Below, one piece after another: positions 1 through 7,788 of a stretch of 43,931 nucleotides of DNA. The DNA comes from Bradyrhizobium neotropicale (GTDB lineage Bacteria; Pseudomonadota; Alphaproteobacteria; Rhizobiales; Xanthobacteraceae), in assembly GCF_001641695.1 (NCBI RefSeq), contig NZ_LSEF01000119.1, forward strand, positions 1 through 43,931. The letters run 5' to 3'. How positions within the stretch are numbered: position 1 is the stretch's first letter; every line of letters begins with the position of its first letter. The notes beneath the pieces are model-generated. The model did no database searches. It saw only the letters and a list, made by a program, of their open reading frames with translations, and had not been told where the DNA came from. The position numbers and the translations under genes are program-made.

Positions 1-2021
1 CCCATGAAGCGGTCGAGCTCGGCGCGGAGGCGGGTGCTCTCGCTGGAGAGCGACTTGGCCGAATTCAGCACCTCCTCCGAGGCCGAGCCGGTCTCGGCGG
101 CGCCGCGGTTGACCTGGCCGATGTCGGTGGCGGCGGCTTGCGTGCCTTGCGCGACGTTCTGGACGCTGCGGGCGATCTCCTGGGTGGCGGCACCCTGCTG
201 CTCCACCGCGCTGGCGATGGAGGTCGAAATCGTCGAGATCTGGCCGATGGTCGCGCCGATCTCCTTGATCGCGGCAACCGATTCGGCGGTCGCGCCCTGC
301 ATCCCTGCGATATGCGAGGAGATCTCGTCCGTCGCCTTCGCGGTCTGGCTCGCCAGCGACTTCACTTCGCTCGCGACCACGGCAAAGCCGCGGCCGGCCT
401 CACCGGCGCGCGCCGCCTCGATGGTGGCGTTGAGCGCCAGAAGATTGGTCTGCTCGGCGATCGCCGTGATCAGCTTGACCACCTCGCCGATCTGCTGGGC
501 GGCATGCGAAAGCTTGCCGATGCGGCCGTCGGTCTCCTTGGCCTGCACCACGGCGGCTTCCGCGATGCGGCTGGAGTCGCGGACCTGGCGGCCGATCTCC
601 TCGACGGAGGCCGACAGCTCCTCGGTCGCGGTCGCGACCGACTGCATGTTGCTCGAGGCCTGCTCGGACACGCCGGCGACCTGGCTCGACAGGCTCTGCG
701 TGGTCTCGGCGGTGCGGGTCAGCGTCGAGGCCGCCGATTCAAGCTGCACGGCAGAGGCCGAGACGTTGGAGACGATGGCGCCCACGGCGCTTTCGAAATC
801 GTCGGCAAAGCGGATCAGCTCGGAACGGCGCGCCGCACTTGCTTCCTTGTTCTGGGCCTCGCTGGCGGCAGCATCGCGCTCGGCTTTCGCCACCGCCTGC
901 ATCTTGAACTCCTCGACCGCGCCGGCCATCTCGCCGATCTCGTCCTTGCGGCCAAGGCCCGGCAGCACGACATCGAAATTGCCCGACGCAAGCTCGCGCA
1001 TCGCCTTGCACATCGCGATCATCGGACGCGAGATGCCGGTGCCGAGCAGGAAGGCGAGGACCGCGCCCAGCAGGGTGCCGCCAACGGCCAGCATCAGGAT
1101 GAAGCGCTCGGTCTGTCCGATGGTGGTTTCCGATTCCGAATCCAGGCGCTGCTGTTCGGCGACCAAATCCGCCTTCATGGCGGTCGCGCCCTGCAGGATC
1201 GCGCCCGCCGAGCCGCTCATCTCGGTGACGAGATCATCGACCATCTTGGCGTTTGCGATCAGCTTCTCCAGCGCTTCGCGATAGGCGACAAGCAGAGCCT
1301 TGGCGTCCTTCAGGCCGGCGACGATCTTGTCGTCCATGGAATAGACCGCGCCCAGCGAATTCTCGACGAATTTCAGCCGCGCCAGCGCGCTGATGCCGAT
1401 CCCCTGGTCGGATGTCAGGACGAAATTGGTCGCGGCCGCGGTCGCCGTCTGGAACTGGGCATTGACCTGCTTGGTGCCGAACTCGATCGACTGTGCTTCG
1501 GCGTCGGAGGCATTGTTGCCGATGTCGTCGAGCTTGTACTTCAGGAGGTTGGCGTCACGCGTGAGCTGGTTCTGCACCAGGAGCGCGCTGTCGCGCTTGG
1601 CCTGCAGGACCTTTGCGAAGGTCGCGGAGAAATTGGAAAACTCCTTGGCGAGCTTGTTGAGGCTCTCCTGCCGCTCCGGCGTCTTGGTGCCCTTGATCGC
1701 CTGGTCGATGGCGTTCTTCAGGCTCGCCTCCGTGTCCAGCGCCGCCTTGGCGTCGTCTTCCTTGCCGGTGACGACGAAATACCGCACCGCCGAACGATAG
1801 GCGAGCAGCTCGCGGTCGATGTTGCGGGCGAGATCAGCCTCGGAGACGCTGGTGCGGTAGGAGCCGACCCCGGACGATACCCGTTCGAAGCCGAAATAGG
1901 AGAAGGCCATGCTACCCGCGGAGATCACCAGCACAGCGGCAAAGCCGAGGATGATTTTGGCGCGGAACCTGAGGGTCGGAAATATTGTGCGCTTGGATTT
2001 CGCCGCGATACGTCCGGTCAT
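1..2021 (-). CDS. Methyl-accepting chemotaxis protein, C-terminus cut by window edge
   Basis: A membrane chemoreceptor that would signal to CheA/CheW. Read on the minus strand from the ATG at 2021, about 673 residues are present and the last visible residues are LDRFMG, so only a few residues are missing. It has an N-terminal membrane segment (about residues 18-40), a long helical periplasmic sensor of four-helix-bundle type rich in Ala, Lys and Gln, a second membrane segment (about 300-320), a HAMP domain with the text SRPMIAMCKAMRELASGNFD, and a long coiled-coil signalling domain. The conserved hairpin tip EQTNLLALNATIEAARAGE starts near residue 523. The start has only a G-rich upstream stretch as ribosome site. 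It is divergent from the FIST gene. The ligand cannot be predicted. The plus-strand open frames over this gene are shadows. Confidence 0.93.
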   Translation of the reverse strand, partial: MTGRIAAKSKRTIFPTLRFRAKIILGFAAVLVISAGSMAFSYFGFERVSSGVGSYRTSVSEADLARNIDRELLAYRSAVRYFVVTGKEDDAKAALDTEASLKNAIDQAIKGTKTPERQESLNKLAKEFSNFSATFAKVLQAKRDSALLVQNQLTRDANLLKYKLDDIGNNASDAEAQSIEFGTKQVNAQFQTATAAATNFVLTSDQGIGISALARLKFVENSLGAVYSMDDKIVAGLKDAKALLVAYREALEKLIANAKMVDDLVTEMSGSAGAILQGATAMKADLVAEQQRLDSESETTIGQTERFILMLAVGGTLLGAVLAFLLGTGISRPMIAMCKAMRELASGNFDVVLPGLGRKDEIGEMAGAVEEFKMQAVAKAERDAAASEAQNKEASAARRSELIRFADDFESAVGAIVSNVSASAVQLESAASTLTRTAETTQSLSSQVAGVSEQASSNMQSVATATEELSASVEEIGRQVRDSSRIAEAAVVQAKETDGRIGKLSHAAQQIGEVVKLITAIAEQTNLLALNATIEAARAGEAGRGFAVVASEVKSLASQTAKATDEISSHIAGMQGATAESVAAIKEIGATIGQISTISTSIASAVEQQGAATQEIARSVQNVAQGTQAAATDIGQVNRGAAETGSASEEVLNSAKSLSSESTRLRAELDRFM

Positions 2022-2268
2022 CCCAACCCCCAACCTTATGTTCTTGCAAACAGCCGCCGGTTGCCCGGGAGCAGCCCCTCCCGGACCGGTGCAGAAAATT
2101 AAGGCAGAATCGTCAAGGGGCGGTAAATTCCCCAGCCCTGGCGGGACAGGCCGCGCTGACCCGGCCTCGCGGTCGCTGTGTTGCGGCAGAGCGGAAAAGA
2201 CCTTACTGTCTGGGCACTTGTCAGGCACTTGGCGCTAGACCGAGCTGGGCCTCGAGGGGAGAAACGGT
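2022..2268. other. Intergenic region between divergent chemoreceptor and FIST genes
   Basis: These 247 bases must hold the promoters of both divergent genes. A direct repeat of GGCACTTG/GCACTTG lies near 2213-2230, just upstream of the FIST start. I see no convincing -35/-10 pair and no gene. Confidence 0.4.
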
Positions 2269-3438
2269 GTGGGGCAAACCGACTTTCGGTTTAGCGGTGC
2301 GTCCGGCGTTGCCGTTGCGAAATCGAAGGCTGCGACCGTCGATGAAGCCGTGGCCGAGCTTGTGGCGCAGCTTCCCTCCGACGACCTGGCATTGATCCTG
2401 GTCTTCCTCTCGCCTCACTACGACCCCCATCATTTCATCGCCGACATCACCCGGCGGTTCGACGAAACCCCGGTCTGCGGCTGCACGACCGCGGGTGAGC
2501 TCGCCCCTGACGGCTGGGACGAGAACAGTGTGGTGGCACTGGCATTCAGCCGCGGAGATTTTTCGGCCGTGGTCCGGCCGATCCTCAATCTCGACAGCTT
2601 CCGCGTCGAGGACGGCCGGCGGATCGGCGGCGAGCTTCGCCACGAGCTCTTGCGCGCGACCCCGCAGGTTGATCGCGGCAGTCCCTTCGGCCTGGTCCTG
2701 ATCGACGGGCTGTGCCGCCGCGAAGAGGCGGTGATGTCCGCCGTCTATGCCTCGCTCGACGACATTCCGATTGTCGGCGGGTCGGCGGGCGACGGAATGC
2801 GCTTCGAGAAGACATGGGTGTTCTTCGAAGGCAAGGCCTACACGAATGCTGCCCTCCTGATCCTCTTGAACACGTCGCTGCCGTTCCGCGTCTTCAAGTG
2901 CGACAATTTCGAGCCGATGCCGCAGAAGATGGTGGTGACCGAGGCCGATATCGAAAGCCGCACGGTGAAGGAGCTGAACGCGGAGCCCGCCGCCGAGGAA
3001 TACTCCCGCATGGTCGGGATCATGGATGACGCCAAGCTCGATCCGTTCTCCTTCGCCTCCCATCCGGTGCTGGTCCGCGTCGGCGGCTCCTACTACGCGC
3101 GGTCGATCCAGCGCGTCGAGCCGGACGGCTCGCTGCATTTCTTTTGCGCCATCGACGAGGGCATGGTGCTGACGGCCGCAACTTCGCGAAGCCTGGTCGG
3201 ATCGACACGCGAGCTCTTCGCGCAGACGCAGGATCAAATCGGCGACGTGTCTCTTTATATCGGCTTCGAGTGCCTGCTGCGCCGGCTCGATGCCGAGCAG
3301 CATCAGCTTGCCCGCGACATGTCCGAGCTCTACCGGGAGAATCGCGTCATTGGCTTTCACACCTACGGTGAACAGTTCGGCTCGATGCATGTGAACCAGA
3401 CGTTCACGGGCGTCGCCATCGGCAGGCGGCCGGCGTGA
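2269..3438 (+). CDS. FIST-domain signalling protein (NosP-like)
   Basis: A 389-residue cytosolic protein with the FIST N domain (about residues 30-220) followed by FIST C (about 225-365). Recognisable text includes the block LSPHYDPHHF near residue 48, CGCTTAGELAP near 73, and GGSAGDG near 172, with IGFHTYGEQ close to the end. The start is GTG at 2269 behind GAGGGGAGAAAC. Its TGA overlaps the GTG of the kinase gene (GTGA, 3435-3438), so the pair is translationally coupled. From family knowledge, the FIST protein NosP of Pseudomonas aeruginosa binds haem and nitric oxide and controls a co-transcribed kinase (NahK). The same role here is inference, since FIST domains were also proposed to bind small ligands such as amino acids. 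No membrane segment is visible. Confidence 0.9.
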   Translation: MGQTDFRFSGASGVAVAKSKAATVDEAVAELVAQLPSDDLALILVFLSPHYDPHHFIADITRRFDETPVCGCTTAGELAPDGWDENSVVALAFSRGDFSAVVRPILNLDSFRVEDGRRIGGELRHELLRATPQVDRGSPFGLVLIDGLCRREEAVMSAVYASLDDIPIVGGSAGDGMRFEKTWVFFEGKAYTNAALLILLNTSLPFRVFKCDNFEPMPQKMVVTEADIESRTVKELNAEPAAEEYSRMVGIMDDAKLDPFSFASHPVLVRVGGSYYARSIQRVEPDGSLHFFCAIDEGMVLTAATSRSLVGSTRELFAQTQDQIGDVSLYIGFECLLRRLDAEQHQLARDMSELYRENRVIGFHTYGEQFGSMHVNQTFTGVAIGRRPA

Positions 3439-4793
3439 CCGGGACCTGGCAGGATCCCGCGACAGTCGAACAGCTCCGACGTGAGACCGCGAAGCTGAAG
3501 AAGATCAATGCCGCGCTGATGTCCCGCGTCGAGCGCTCGATGGACCAGCAACTCAACGCCTTCTCGCTGTTCGAGACGGCCATTGCGCTCGATCACCAGG
3601 TTCGCAACCGGACGCATCAGCTGCGCGAGGCGCTGCATTCGATCGAGCGCGCCAATGAAGGCCTGTACCGCGCCAAGCAGCAGGCGGAGGAGGCGAGCTC
3701 ACTGAAATCCTCGGTGCTGATTTCGGTCACCCACGACCTGCTGCAGCCGTTGAACGCGGCCCGCCTGACGCTGTCGGCGCTGACGGAGATGATGGAATCG
3801 CAGGATGCAGGCCTGCTCATCGAGCAGGTCGATCGCTCGCTGCTGACGCTGGAAGACCTGCTACGCTCGTTGCTGGAGATCGCAAAGCTCGACGCGGGCG
3901 CGCTCAAGCCCGACGTGCACCCCCTGGCGCTGGCGCCGCTGTTCGAACAGCTTCGCAACGAGTTCGAGCCGATCGCCGCGCGGCAGGGCCTCGTCCTGCG
4001 CATCCGCACCACGGAGCTCGCGGTGTCGTCGGATGCGATGATGCTGCGACGGATCCTGCAGAATCTGATCGCGAACGCGATCCGCTACACGAGGAGCGGC
4101 GGCGTCATCATGGGCTGCCGGCACCACCCGAATCGTGTTTGCGTCCAAATTTCCGACACCGGACCGGGAATTCCGCAGGCGCAACAGGAGGCGATCTTCC
4201 GCGAATTCCAGCGCGGCGATGCCAGCGCGATCGACAAGGCCGGGTTCGGGCTCGGCCTCTCCATCGTGCGCCGTTTCGCAACCGTGCTCGGGCACGAGGT
4301 GCGTCTGTCATCGCTGGTCGGCCGGGGATCGACCTTCACCCTGGAAATGGAAACGGCCGATCGCGCCGACATCCGCGACGAGGTGCACGAGGTCAAGCTC
4401 GCGGAACGACAGTATGGCGGGCTCGAAGGCGCCAAGATCCTCCTGATCGAGAACGATCCGTCCGGCTCCGAAGCGATGGCTGCCCTGCTGGAAGGCTGGG
4501 GTTGCGACGTCGCCGCCACGCGGTCGGCCTCGGACGCGCTGCTGCGCCTCAGCGAACTCGGCGGCGCCCCCGATGCGATCATCGCCGATCTCCACCTTGA
4601 TCATGGCGAGAGCGGATTGTCCGCCGTCGCCGACGTCCGGCAGCAATTGAGGCTGGAAGTGCCGGCCATGATCATCACCGCCGACTACTCCGAAAAGGCG
4701 GCGAAGGAAGCCAGTCTCTGCGGGCTCGAAGTGCTGAAGAAGCCGATCAAGCCGGCCGAGATGCGCGCGCTGCTATCGTTCCTGCTGAGCTAG
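3435..4793 (+). CDS. Hybrid sensor histidine kinase with C-terminal receiver (NahK/ErcS'-like)
   Basis: A 452-residue soluble kinase without membrane segments. An N-terminal coiled coil (about 10-90) leads into the dimerisation helix with phospho-acceptor His100 in SVTHDLLQPLNAAR. The ATPase domain follows, with N box LQNLIANAIRYT (about 208-219), G1 DTGPGIP (241-247) and G2 GFGLGLSIVRR (270-280). A receiver domain covers about 333-452, with phospho-acceptor Asp385 in IIADLHLD and the conserved Lys in VLKKPIK. There is no PAS or other input domain of its own, so the coupled FIST protein is the likely sensor. It is convergent with two LuxR-type response regulators that could receive its phosphate. 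In P. aeruginosa the related kinase gene sits among regulators of PQQ-dependent ethanol oxidation, matching the xox genes downstream here. Confidence 0.92.
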   Translation: MTGTWQDPATVEQLRRETAKLKKINAALMSRVERSMDQQLNAFSLFETAIALDHQVRNRTHQLREALHSIERANEGLYRAKQQAEEASSLKSSVLISVTHDLLQPLNAARLTLSALTEMMESQDAGLLIEQVDRSLLTLEDLLRSLLEIAKLDAGALKPDVHPLALAPLFEQLRNEFEPIAARQGLVLRIRTTELAVSSDAMMLRRILQNLIANAIRYTRSGGVIMGCRHHPNRVCVQISDTGPGIPQAQQEAIFREFQRGDASAIDKAGFGLGLSIVRRFATVLGHEVRLSSLVGRGSTFTLEMETADRADIRDEVHEVKLAERQYGGLEGAKILLIENDPSGSEAMAALLEGWGCDVAATRSASDALLRLSELGGAPDAIIADLHLDHGESGLSAVADVRQQLRLEVPAMIITADYSEKAAKEASLCGLEVLKKPIKPAEMRALLSFLLS

Positions 4794-4835
4794 CGCCTCT
4801 CCCCTCCCCGCTTTGCCGAGAAAGACGAACCTGCG

Positions 4836-5531
4836 TCACTCCTGCCGATCCGATTGTGCGCGATTGTGTTTCGTCCTCGTCCCTTCGGTCGCCAGCGTCG
4901 CGAAATCGATTCTGGACATTTCGACGATCGCCTTGGTGCGGCTCAACACGTTCAGCTTGCGCAGGATATCCGAGACATGGACCTTCACCGTGGTCTCGGA
5001 AATCTTGAGTTCATAGGCGATCTGCTTGTTCTGCAGGCCACGCTTGAGCATTTCGAGGACGCGCAATTGCTGCGGCGTCAGATCGTGCAGACGCTTGATG
5101 AGATCCTGCGCGGGGCCGGCGACGCGTTGCGGACGGGTCGAACGATAGGCGCCGGGAACACAGACCGAGCCGCGCAGCACCTCGCCGATCGCGTGCGCAA
5201 GATCCTGCTTGGACGAAGATTTGAGGATGTAGCCGGCGACGCCGAGCGACAGTGCACCGGAAATGATCTGCGGATCCTGATGCCCGGATACGATGACGAC
5301 GGGAATTTTGGGAAACGCCTTGCGGACGCGGATGATGCCGGAAAGGCCTGTTGTGCCCGGCATCGACAGATCAAGGAGGATGAGATCGAGCTCGGCCATC
5401 GCCGACAACAGCTCGAACGCACTGTCGATCGATGTTGCCTGAAGGATGTCGGCTTCGGGCGCGACCATTTTCAGCGCGCCTTCGAGCGCTTCGCGAAACA
5501 GCGGATGGTCCTCGACAATCAGAAATCGCAT
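4836..5531 (-). CDS. LuxR/NarL-family response regulator 1
   Basis: A 231-residue two-component regulator. The receiver domain (1-120) has the acidic pair near residues 7-8, phospho-acceptor Asp54 in LILLDLSMPG and the Lys in YILKSSS. The LuxR-type helix-turn-helix follows (about 145-210) with LTPQQLRVLEMLKRG and NKQIAYELKISETTVKVHV. The ATG at 5531 is preferred, although an in-frame GTG lies immediately upstream at 5534. It is the last gene of a same-strand series xoxF, xoxJ-cytochrome fusion, regulator 2, regulator 1, and it is convergent with the hybrid kinase. It is a paralogue of the next gene. Regulators of this type (AgmR/ErbR, ErdR, MxaB) control PQQ alcohol dehydrogenase genes in other proteobacteria, so the same role here is likely. 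Confidence 0.93.
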   Translation of the reverse strand: MRFLIVEDHPLFREALEGALKMVAPEADILQATSIDSAFELLSAMAELDLILLDLSMPGTTGLSGIIRVRKAFPKIPVVIVSGHQDPQIISGALSLGVAGYILKSSSKQDLAHAIGEVLRGSVCVPGAYRSTRPQRVAGPAQDLIKRLHDLTPQQLRVLEMLKRGLQNKQIAYELKISETTVKVHVSDILRKLNVLSRTKAIVEMSRIDFATLATEGTRTKHNRAQSDRQE

Positions 5532-5646
5532 CACGCGTGAGCCATTCCCAGGATTCTGCCCAAGCTGTTGCCGGGTTCGAAGGTGAATTGAGAATGTCCC
5601 AGCCGGGTCAAAGCGGGTTGATCCAGGTCAAGAACGGGGGCGCGCC

Positions 5647-6333
5647 TCATTGCGGCCTGCCACGATCGAGGCGCGCATAGGGCCGGCTCCGCGGATCGGG
5701 CAGGTCCATCTTGCCGATCTCGATGATCGCCTTGTTGCGGCTGAACAGGCCGAGCTTGCGCAGGATCTCGGTGATGTGCGCCTTCACGGTGGACTCCGCG
5801 AGCTGAAGCTCCTGGGCGATCTGCCGGTTCGGATAGCCGCGGCGCAACAGGTCGAGCACGCGAAGCTGCTGCGGCGTGAGCTCGCGCAGCTTGACCATCA
5901 GCGCCTTGCTGGCATCGGCGCGGCGCCGCAGCGGCGTGGCGACAAAATCCTTCGGCACGGACACCGATCCGCTCAGCACGCCCTCGATCGATTGCGCGAG
6001 TTCGCGCTTCGACGTCGACTTCGGCAGATAGCCGGCGGCGCCCAGCGCCAGCGCCTCGCGGACGATTTGCTGGTCCTCCTCGCTCGACACGATGGCGACG
6101 GGTAGACGCGGATAGGTCTCGCGCAAGCGGAGAAAGCCGGAGAAGCCGGTCGCATCCGGCAGCGACAGATCGAGCAGCGCAAGGTCGATGCCCTGCTCGA
6201 CCGACAGGATATGCAAGGCATCCTCGATCGACATCGCCTCGAAGATCCGCGCGTCCGGCAAGGCCAGCCGCACCGCATTGCCGAGCGCCTCGCGAAACAG
6301 CGGATGATCGTCGATGATCAGGAAGCTGGTCAT
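5647..6333 (-). CDS. LuxR/NarL-family response regulator 2
   Basis: A 228-residue response regulator and tandem paralogue of its downstream neighbour. They share ITEILRKL/VSDILRKL-type HTH text and an identical LTPQQLRVL. The receiver has Asp8/Asp9, phospho-acceptor Asp55 in LALLDLSLPD and the Lys in YLPKSTS. The HTH covers about 150-205 (NRQIAQELQLAESTVKAHI). The ATG at 6333 follows GGGAAGG at a good distance. An open frame continues 44 codons upstream, but that part is low-complexity and unlike a receiver, so the later start was chosen. The gap to the regulator 1 start is about 115 bases. It probably acts on the xox promoter. Which regulator the kinase phosphorylates cannot be told from sequence. 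Confidence 0.93.
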   Translation of the reverse strand: MTSFLIIDDHPLFREALGNAVRLALPDARIFEAMSIEDALHILSVEQGIDLALLDLSLPDATGFSGFLRLRETYPRLPVAIVSSEEDQQIVREALALGAAGYLPKSTSKRELAQSIEGVLSGSVSVPKDFVATPLRRRADASKALMVKLRELTPQQLRVLDLLRRGYPNRQIAQELQLAESTVKAHITEILRKLGLFSRNKAIIEIGKMDLPDPRSRPYARLDRGRPQ

Positions 6334-6471
6334 GGCGCCTTCCCAACACTCCACCGCACGAGCGTCCGCCGCAGGAGCGGAAGCGGCGCATCCATGCGGC
6401 AGCCCTCCGGCGCCGGGATGATGCCGGATGGACGCTACCACATCCTCCCGATCGCGTCCGGTCAAGATCGT

Positions 6472-7662
6472 TCAGTCGTTCGATTCGGCCTGGACCGTCA
6501 GCAGGAAGGAATAGATGCTGTCGAACTGGTCGTCGGTGAAGACGTCCTTCCAGGATGGCATGCCCTTGGCAGGCCGTCCCTCATGAACGGTGGTCCAGAA
6601 TTTCTCGCGCATTTCGTCGCCGTAGCGGTGACGTAGCAGCCGGAGGTCGATCTTGCGTTCGCTCTGGATCGCGTCGGGACCATGGCAATGCGCGCAGGTG
6701 CCGTTGAAGATCTCCTTGCCCGTGCCGACGGCCTCGGCGCTCGGCGCGGCGGCGTCGCCCTTGGCTTCGGTCGCCACCACGCTGGCGACCTGCGTCACGC
6801 CGGCTCCGGTTCCCGTTCCCGTCGTTGTTCCCGCCGGCACCGCCAGGGCCGCGCCGAAGCGAACCGGCTGCCCGGTCGGCAAGCCATATTTCACCGCGAG
6901 ATCGGCGATCGTCTTCTGAAGCTGCGGCAAGACAGCATCGACGCGATCGCGGAGCTCCGTCGACGTCTTCGCGAAGCCGATGGCCGCATCCCATGACAGA
7001 CCTTCACCTTCGGTGAGCTCGATCTGATAGCGATCGTGGTAGCTGGTCTTGTTCAGCCAGCCTGCGACAGGCCCCCAGATGAAGGCGACGTCGGCTTTGC
7101 CCTGGTCGAGGGCCTGCATGCCTTCCTCGGGTGACAGCACGGTCACCTTCTGGATGTCGTCGCGGCTCGCGAGCAGGTTTTGCGGCGTGCTGGCGAACTG
7201 CACGGCGACGCGCTTGCCCTTGAGGCCATCGATACCGCCGATCGCCTGCCCCTTCGCCGTCACCAGGGCATAGCCCTCCTTCGCGAAGGCGCCGGAGAAG
7301 ATCACGGCCGGCCCCATGAAGTCCTCGGAGCGCGGCAGGCCGATCATGGCATCGCATTGCTTGCCGAGCAGCGTGACGCGCACGGTGCGCTTGCCGAAAT
7401 AGGATTTGTACCAGTCATACGCGATCGGCTGGCCGAGCGCCTGCGCCAGGGCCCGCCCGATCTCGACATAGAAGCCCGGCTGCGACGGACTATCGCTCGA
7501 GAACGGCAGATTGGTCGGATCGGCGCAGAGACGGAACGGCTGCGCCTCGTCGGCGTGAGACGGTGCGGCCGAGGCGATCATCGCGGACGCGGCGGCCCAT
7601 GCAACAAGCCCGGCAATGGCGCGGTGTCGGCTCTTGCCGCTTTCAGAATGATTCGGACGCAT
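6472..7662 (-). CDS. XoxJ-XoxG fusion: periplasmic binding domain plus cytochrome c
   Basis: A 396-residue exported protein joining two functions normally encoded separately. After a signal peptide (about 1-38, cleaving near SHADEAQ) comes a periplasmic solute-binding-type domain (about 40-250) with FRLCADPTNLPFS, YKSYFGKRTVR and KGKRVAVQFASTP, typical of MxaJ/XoxJ proteins. A Thr/Gly/Ala-rich linker (about 255-305) leads to a class I cytochrome c domain with haem motif CAHCH (about 323-327) and distal Met in GMPSW (about 368). In the Xox system XoxG accepts electrons from the dehydrogenase and XoxJ is thought to help its maturation or assembly. ATG 7662 is chosen because GGGAG lies six bases upstream, whereas the in-frame ATG at 7668 directly abuts it. 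It lies downstream of xoxF beyond a terminator. Confidence 0.9.
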   Translation of the reverse strand: MRPNHSESGKSRHRAIAGLVAWAAASAMIASAAPSHADEAQPFRLCADPTNLPFSSDSPSQPGFYVEIGRALAQALGQPIAYDWYKSYFGKRTVRVTLLGKQCDAMIGLPRSEDFMGPAVIFSGAFAKEGYALVTAKGQAIGGIDGLKGKRVAVQFASTPQNLLASRDDIQKVTVLSPEEGMQALDQGKADVAFIWGPVAGWLNKTSYHDRYQIELTEGEGLSWDAAIGFAKTSTELRDRVDAVLPQLQKTIADLAVKYGLPTGQPVRFGAALAVPAGTTTGTGTGAGVTQVASVVATEAKGDAAAPSAEAVGTGKEIFNGTCAHCHGPDAIQSERKIDLRLLRHRYGDEMREKFWTTVHEGRPAKGMPSWKDVFTDDQFDSIYSFLLTVQAESND

Positions 7663-7740
7663 CCTCATCTCCCGTAGTTGGGAATTGTTGGACCAGGGGG
7701 TGCGGCACGAGGCTTGGCCGATGCCGCAACGATCGTCTGG

Positions 7741-7783
7741 AAAAAGCGCGCGCGTACCCAGTCACCTCGAGGATACGCGCGCG
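7741..7783 (-). terminator. Rho-independent terminator / attenuator after xoxF
   Basis: On the minus strand a perfect 10-bp stem (arms 7774-7783 and 7747-7756, core CGCGCGCGTA) with a 17-base loop is followed by TTTTT (7741-7745). It starts a few bases after the xoxF stop and lies about 80 bases before the fusion gene start. It should separate xoxF transcription from the downstream genes or reduce read-through. Confidence 0.87.
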
Positions 7784-7788
7784 AGTGC

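Noticed and set aside
138..2102. A 654-codon plus-strand open frame over the chemoreceptor
   Set aside because: The minus strand encodes a clear chemoreceptor with TM, HAMP and signalling tip; the plus frame is Arg/Asp/Leu-rich shadow text from GC-biased codons.
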